A stretch of 64,000 nt of DNA from UBA9659 sp965208605 (lineage in GTDB: Bacteria; Pseudomonadota; Gammaproteobacteria; Pseudomonadales; Azotimanducaceae), in NCBI GenBank assembly GCA_965208605.1, contig OZ242345.1:2480001-2544000 (forward strand), in the 5' to 3' direction. The translations under genes were made by a program, and so were the position numbers. Each line of letters begins with the position of its first letter. Positions within the stretch are counted from its first letter, which is position 1. The notes under the pieces are model-generated. The model did not search any database and was not told where the DNA came from. It saw nothing but the letters and a program-made list of their open reading frames with translations. Of this stretch, positions 60,429 through 64,000 are shown piece after piece.

Positions 60429-61613
60429 ATGCCTAGCGATACCAACAGTGACACCCTCACCCCGTCTACCACCGTGCCTACAACTGTGCCTACAACTGTG
60501 TCTACAACTGGGCCGGTCAACTCTACTTCCAGCCTGCCGCATGCCCAGATAGGGCTCATCATACTGGCGCTACATCTACCCTTGTTTGTCTATCCGGTAG
60601 TCCGGCTAGGGGTCTGGCTGGAACTCGCTCCCCTGACGATTCTGCTCATCCTGGCACCCACTGCCTTGAGTCAGATGATTTCCCGCTGGTGGTTGAGACA
60701 CTGGTTCAGCAGTAGCAGCCGAGTCCGTCGGCTATTGATTAGTAACTTCCGTAAGTTGGCAGACCTTTGGTTGGGCATCAGTCCGCTGCTGCTGATGACC
60801 CTGCTGGTGTTTGAAGGCATCCGGCTACTGGGTGGGGTGTCCGCTACCGCCGCTGCCTGGTGGGTCTTAGTGATTACCGGCGTGCTGACGCTCTATGGGA
60901 TAGGTGCCGCCGTCTTGCTGCAGGTGATTCCGGTGCGTTTTGCCACGCCACACTTGCGCAGTCCCGTGCGCTTTGTCCAGATTACAGATCTGCATATCGG
61001 CTCTCGGTCCGGGCGGTTTCTGCATCAGGTCGCTAGGCGCATTGAGCAGTTGCAGCCCGACTTTGTGTGTATCACCGGCGACCTGGTGGATGCCACTGGG
61101 GTCACCGAGGATGCCCTGCGCGGCCTACAGACGTTCAGTTGCCCGGTCTATTTTTGCATCGGCAATCATGAAAGGTATGAAGACCTTGATGCCATCCTTG
61201 CCCGGTTGACCCGGCTGGGGGTGCGTGTATTGCGCACCGAGTCTGACTATGTGCGGGAAGATATTCAGATTATCGGCATTGATGATGCAGAAGATGCCCA
61301 GCAGGTAGAGTGTGAATTAGCGAAACTTGAGGTTGACCCGCAGGCTTTCGGTATTCTGCTCTATCATCGTCCGCGAGGTTTGTCCGCCGCCGCCAGTGCA
61401 GGTATTGACCTGATGCTGAGCGGGCACACCCATAAGGGGCAGATCTTCCCCTTTAACCTAGTGGTGCGCCGGGCTTTTGCCAAGATGGCTGGCCTCTATC
61501 AGTCCGGTGCCACGAGGTTGTATGTCTCCCAGGGCACCGGCACCTGGGGACCCGTGATGCGCCTCGGCACCAGAAGTGAAATTACACTGTTTGAATTGAC
61601 CCCAGAGGCCTAG
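60429..61613 (+). CDS. Membrane-anchored metallophosphoesterase
   Basis: A 394-aa protein: an N-terminal Thr/Val/Pro repeat (TVPTTVPTTVSTTG from a 12-bp unit), three or four membrane helices (about 35-165), then a calcineurin-like phosphoesterase domain with ITDLHIG, TGDLVD, GNHERYED, LYHRP and SGHTHKGQ, all metal ligands intact. This plan matches the YkuE-like group. Coupled to the antiporter gene (3-bp gap). Confidence 0.92.
   Translation: MPSDTNSDTLTPSTTVPTTVPTTVSTTGPVNSTSSLPHAQIGLIILALHLPLFVYPVVRLGVWLELAPLTILLILAPTALSQMISRWWLRHWFSSSSRVRRLLISNFRKLADLWLGISPLLLMTLLVFEGIRLLGGVSATAAAWWVLVITGVLTLYGIGAAVLLQVIPVRFATPHLRSPVRFVQITDLHIGSRSGRFLHQVARRIEQLQPDFVCITGDLVDATGVTEDALRGLQTFSCPVYFCIGNHERYEDLDAILARLTRLGVRVLRTESDYVREDIQIIGIDDAEDAQQVECELAKLEVDPQAFGILLYHRPRGLSAAASAGIDLMLSGHTHKGQIFPFNLVVRRAFAKMAGLYQSGATRLYVSQGTGTWGPVMRLGTRSEITLFELTPEA
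60466..60512. repeat. 12-bp in-frame tandem repeat
   Basis: Four copies of ACAACTGTGCCT, encoding TTVP/TTVS units. Confidence 0.9.
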
Positions 61614-61715
61614 GCTGAGGTGCCCGCCTGATACACCCTGTTGGTGGTACACTTTGCTGAACAACACTGCTGAACAACATTGTAATAATCTTTCATAAAT
61701 AAAGGATGGATTGAT

Positions 61716-63419
61716 ATGCGCGTTTTCCTCGTCACTCTATTGAGTTTGAGTTTAGTTTATGGTCTGCCGTTGCCAGCCGCTAAGGCAGCGAGTCCGGAAG
61801 CGGTCTATGGCAAGAATGGCATGGTGGTGTCCCGTTCCACCCTGGCATCTCAAGCCGGTATTGAGGTGATGCAAGCGGGTGGCAATGCCGTGGATGCCGC
61901 TGTTGCTACCGCCTTTGCTCTGGCGGTTACCTATCCATCGGCGGGTAATATCGGTGGCGGCGGCTTTGCCGTGGTGCGCCTTGCGGATGGCAAGGTGGTA
62001 ACCCTGGATCACCGGGAGATGGCCCCAGGTGCCGCTCATCGGGACATGTTTTTGGATGATGATGGCGAGGTTATCAAAGGCTTATCTACTCGCTCTCATC
62101 TTGCTGCTGGGGTTCCAGGGAGTGTGGACGGGCTACTCACACTGCTGGCAGCCCATGGCAACCTATCGCGGCAGGCGGTCATGGCACCGGCCATCAAGTT
62201 GGCGAGCAAGGGCTTCCCCCTGACCTACGATCTGGCGCGGCAATTCAAACGGCAACTGAAGTATATGCGCACCTATCCCACCGCTATGGAAAAGTTCAGC
62301 CGTGCTGGTGAAGCCTATGCGGAGGGTGATATCTGGGTGCAAAAAGACCTGGCTGATACGCTCAAGCGGATCTCAAGAGAGGGGCGAGATGGCTTTTACC
62401 GGGGTAAGACGGCACGCCGGATCGTCGCCGAAATGCAAAGAGGCGGGGGCATCATCTCTGCGGAAGATCTTGCCAACTACCGGTCCCAGTGGCGAGAGCC
62501 GGTGCATGGCACTTATAAAGGCTATGAGATATGGGGGATGGCAGCGCCTTCATCGGGGGGGCTGCTGATCCAACAGATATTGAACATGCTGGAGCCCTAT
62601 GACCCGGGAGCACTGGGCTGGGGCAGTGCGGCGGCAGTGCATCTGCTGGTGGAAGCAGAAAGGCGTGCCTACGCTGACCGGGCGGAATATCTGGGTGACC
62701 CGGATTTTCATGAGGTGCCCGCGGCCATGTTGATCGACAAGGACTATGCTCGACAACGGTTTGCAGATTTTGATCCTGAGCAGGCTTCAGATAGCGAGCT
62801 CATAGGGGCGGGCGAGTGGCACCCGGAAGGGGAGGACACCACGCACTTTTCGGTGATGGATGCCCAGGGCATGATGGTTGCATTCACCACCACGCTTAAC
62901 AGCAGCTACGGGAGTAAAATTGTCGTCGCCGGCACCGGGATTTTGTTGAACAACGAGATGGATGATTTTGCGATCAAGTTGAACACGCCCAATCAATTTG
63001 GTCTTATCGGTAGGGAAGCCAACGCCGTGGCCCCGGGCAAACGCATGTTGAGCTCCATGTCGCCCACCCTCGTCACCCACAACAATCAGCCCCTACTGAG
63101 CACCGGTTCCCCAGGCGGCTCAACGATTATCACCACCACCCTGCAAGTTATTCTCAATGTGATTGAGCACCAGATGAGCATTGAAGATGCGGTGAGCTTG
63201 CCGAGGTTTCATCATCAATGGAAGCCGGATGTCATCCTCTATGATCGTTACGCCCTATCACCGGACACCCTCCACCTGTTGCATGAGATGGGGCATCAAA
63301 CAGCGCTCCAGAAGCGATATTCCCGAGGCATTGGCGACGCCAACTCCATTTTGTTCAAGGATGGCTTAATGCACGGCATCAAGGATCCCAGGGGTGATGG
63401 TATAGCCGTTGGTTATTAG
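61716..63419 (+). CDS. ggt: Gamma-glutamyltransferase
   Basis: A 567-aa precursor, periplasmic, that hydrolyses glutathione and transfers gamma-glutamyl groups. Signal peptide LVTLLSLSLVYGLPLPAAKA. GGNAVDAAVATAFALAVTYP and GNIGGGGFAVVR are family hallmarks. The autoprocessing and nucleophile Thr lies in EDTTHFSVMD (near residue 375), and SMSPTLV and STGSPGGSTI complete the active site. AAGGA precedes the ATG. Confidence 0.95.
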   Translation: MRVFLVTLLSLSLVYGLPLPAAKAASPEAVYGKNGMVVSRSTLASQAGIEVMQAGGNAVDAAVATAFALAVTYPSAGNIGGGGFAVVRLADGKVVTLDHREMAPGAAHRDMFLDDDGEVIKGLSTRSHLAAGVPGSVDGLLTLLAAHGNLSRQAVMAPAIKLASKGFPLTYDLARQFKRQLKYMRTYPTAMEKFSRAGEAYAEGDIWVQKDLADTLKRISREGRDGFYRGKTARRIVAEMQRGGGIISAEDLANYRSQWREPVHGTYKGYEIWGMAAPSSGGLLIQQILNMLEPYDPGALGWGSAAAVHLLVEAERRAYADRAEYLGDPDFHEVPAAMLIDKDYARQRFADFDPEQASDSELIGAGEWHPEGEDTTHFSVMDAQGMMVAFTTTLNSSYGSKIVVAGTGILLNNEMDDFAIKLNTPNQFGLIGREANAVAPGKRMLSSMSPTLVTHNNQPLLSTGSPGGSTIITTTLQVILNVIEHQMSIEDAVSLPRFHHQWKPDVILYDRYALSPDTLHLLHEMGHQTALQKRYSRGIGDANSILFKDGLMHGIKDPRGDGIAVGY

Positions 63420-63469
63420 TCATTGCTCCCACTAACAGCAAGCAGACTAGTGGTGGTGCCATCCAGCCG

Positions 63470-64000
63470 CTGAATCTTGCTAGTTTCAAGGCTTATGATC
63501 TTCGGGGCAGGGTGCCCGATGAGATGAATGAAGACCTCGCCTATGCCGTTGGTCGTGCCTATAGCGACTTCGTCATGCCAGAGACGGTGGTGGTCGGGCA
63601 TGACAACCGTTCTTCCAGCCCGATGCTCAGCCAGGCACTGGTGGCAGGGTTGATTGCCAGCGGTGTCCAGGTGCATCACCTCGGCACCTGCGGTACCGAG
63701 GAAGTATATTTTTCCACCGCGCATTTTAAGTTTGATGGCGGCATCATGGTGACCGCAAGTCATAATCCCAAAGATTACAACGGGATGAAACTTGTGCAAC
63801 GTGAAGCCCGCCCTATTAGTGCCGACACCGGGCTCAACACCATTCGCGATGCGGTGCAACACAACCGCTTTGCCGCCAGCTCAACACTTGCTACCAGAGC
63901 AACAAAGGCGCATGCACAAAAGGGTGGATGTATAGCCTTGGAACACAGGCCCGCCTACATACAGCGGCTACTAGACCTTGTAGACCGGGCTTGCTTGAAG
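63470..64000 (+). CDS. Phosphomannomutase/phosphoglucomutase, partial (runs off the right edge)
   Basis: N-terminal part of an alpha-D-phosphohexomutase: FKAYDLRGRVPDEMNEDLAY, VVVGHDNRSSSP, and MVTASHNPKDYNGMK with the phosphoserine. No ATG, GTG or TTG precedes FKAYD in frame: the frame opens after a TGA near 63395, and the only rare candidates are ATT (63422) or CTG (63470). The first usual starts (GTG 63512, ATG 63524) fall inside the conserved first strand. Three out-of-frame GTG codons at 63450-63458 would fit after a one-base indel. The position given is the CTG; the true start is unknown. Makes mannose-1-P or glucose-1-P for sugar nucleotides. Confidence 0.85.
   Translation, partial: MNLASFKAYDLRGRVPDEMNEDLAYAVGRAYSDFVMPETVVVGHDNRSSSPMLSQALVAGLIASGVQVHHLGTCGTEEVYFSTAHFKFDGGIMVTASHNPKDYNGMKLVQREARPISADTGLNTIRDAVQHNRFAASSTLATRATKAHAQKGGCIALEHRPAYIQRLLDLVDRACLK

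Noticed and set aside
1..64000. Insertion sequences, prophage or integrase genes
   Set aside because: No transposase, integrase or phage structural gene was recognised; the only repeated units are REP-like elements, tandem arrays and the AAA cassette.

Overview
The window looks like a chromosomal segment of a gammaproteobacterium, probably marine or host-associated. The signs are a TonB-dependent receptor, a class A RNase P RNA, MlaA, DusA, ArfB, RmuC, an HsbR/HsbA-like SpoIIE/STAS pair and CoxA-type beta-oxidation genes. Genus cannot be read from the sequence. Housekeeping and catabolic genes have a balanced-to-high GC look. Several defence-like genes are clearly AT-rich and look transferred.

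Layout, left to right. (1) 1-4.2 kb: a PD-(D/E)XK-like gene leaving the window, a decayed ModA-like fragment, rmuC, and an AT-rich PD-(D/E)XK gene. (2) 4.2-11.5 kb: a FadJ-type bifunctional beta-oxidation enzyme, a 183-bp stray copy of part of it, a small membrane protein, an esterase, a metallo-beta-lactamase-fold hydrolase, an epoxide-hydrolase-like enzyme and arfB. (3) 11.5-22.2 kb: an accessory stretch with a NERD-like/SF1 helicase, an M20 amidohydrolase, a cyclophilin, an AAA ATPase, a two-DTG aspartic protease, and a 1201-aa SF1 helicase fused to a restriction-endonuclease-like domain and coupled to a small membrane protein. (4) 22.5-28.7 kb: enoyl-CoA hydratase and MFE-2-like SDR, aminotransferase, LytTR regulator, isoaspartyl peptidase, rnpB and an exported protein. 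(5) 28.8-45.1 kb: a membrane/periplasmic and catabolic block with a sorbosone-dehydrogenase-like cytochrome c protein, MFS transporter, a second copy of the AAA cassette, TonB receptor, sulfatase, secreted protein, amidohydrolase, SDR, Rieske oxygenase and acetoacetate-decarboxylase-like protein. (6) 45.3-52.5 kb: MoxR/VWA pair, MlaA, SpoIIE phosphatase/STAS pair, TerB and DusA. (7) 52.8-54.4 kb: AT-rich accessory genes, including a DUF3883-like nuclease. (8) 54.9-64 kb: gltX, a TIGR03084-like protein, HupE/UreJ-like protein, a CPA1 antiporter, metallophosphoesterase, gamma-glutamyltransferase and the start of a phosphomannomutase.

Two sequence-level phenomena dominate. First, nearly every longer intergenic gap holds copies of a modular REP-like element: a constant shell (CGTCATTCT...GGAATCCAGAGGAAC) around one of at least three interchangeable cores. 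One copy encodes the tail of DusA, and others sit at the borders of duplications. Second, more than twenty short tandem repeats occur in 64 kb. Inside genes the units I could measure are 12, 15 or 24 bp, so frame is kept. Between genes they are 10, 11, 26 or 71 bp, and they often abut start codons.

The most system-like find is an AAA-ATPase cassette present twice (about 16272-17533 and 33048-34316). Both copies have the same leader of about 62 bp and a shared 3' flank, and the leader also stands in front of the cyclophilin gene. The most coherent metabolic unit is the receptor-sulfatase-oxygenase-decarboxylase block, which suggests uptake and breakdown of a sulfated, hydrophobic, possibly steroid-like compound. 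That substrate is an inference.
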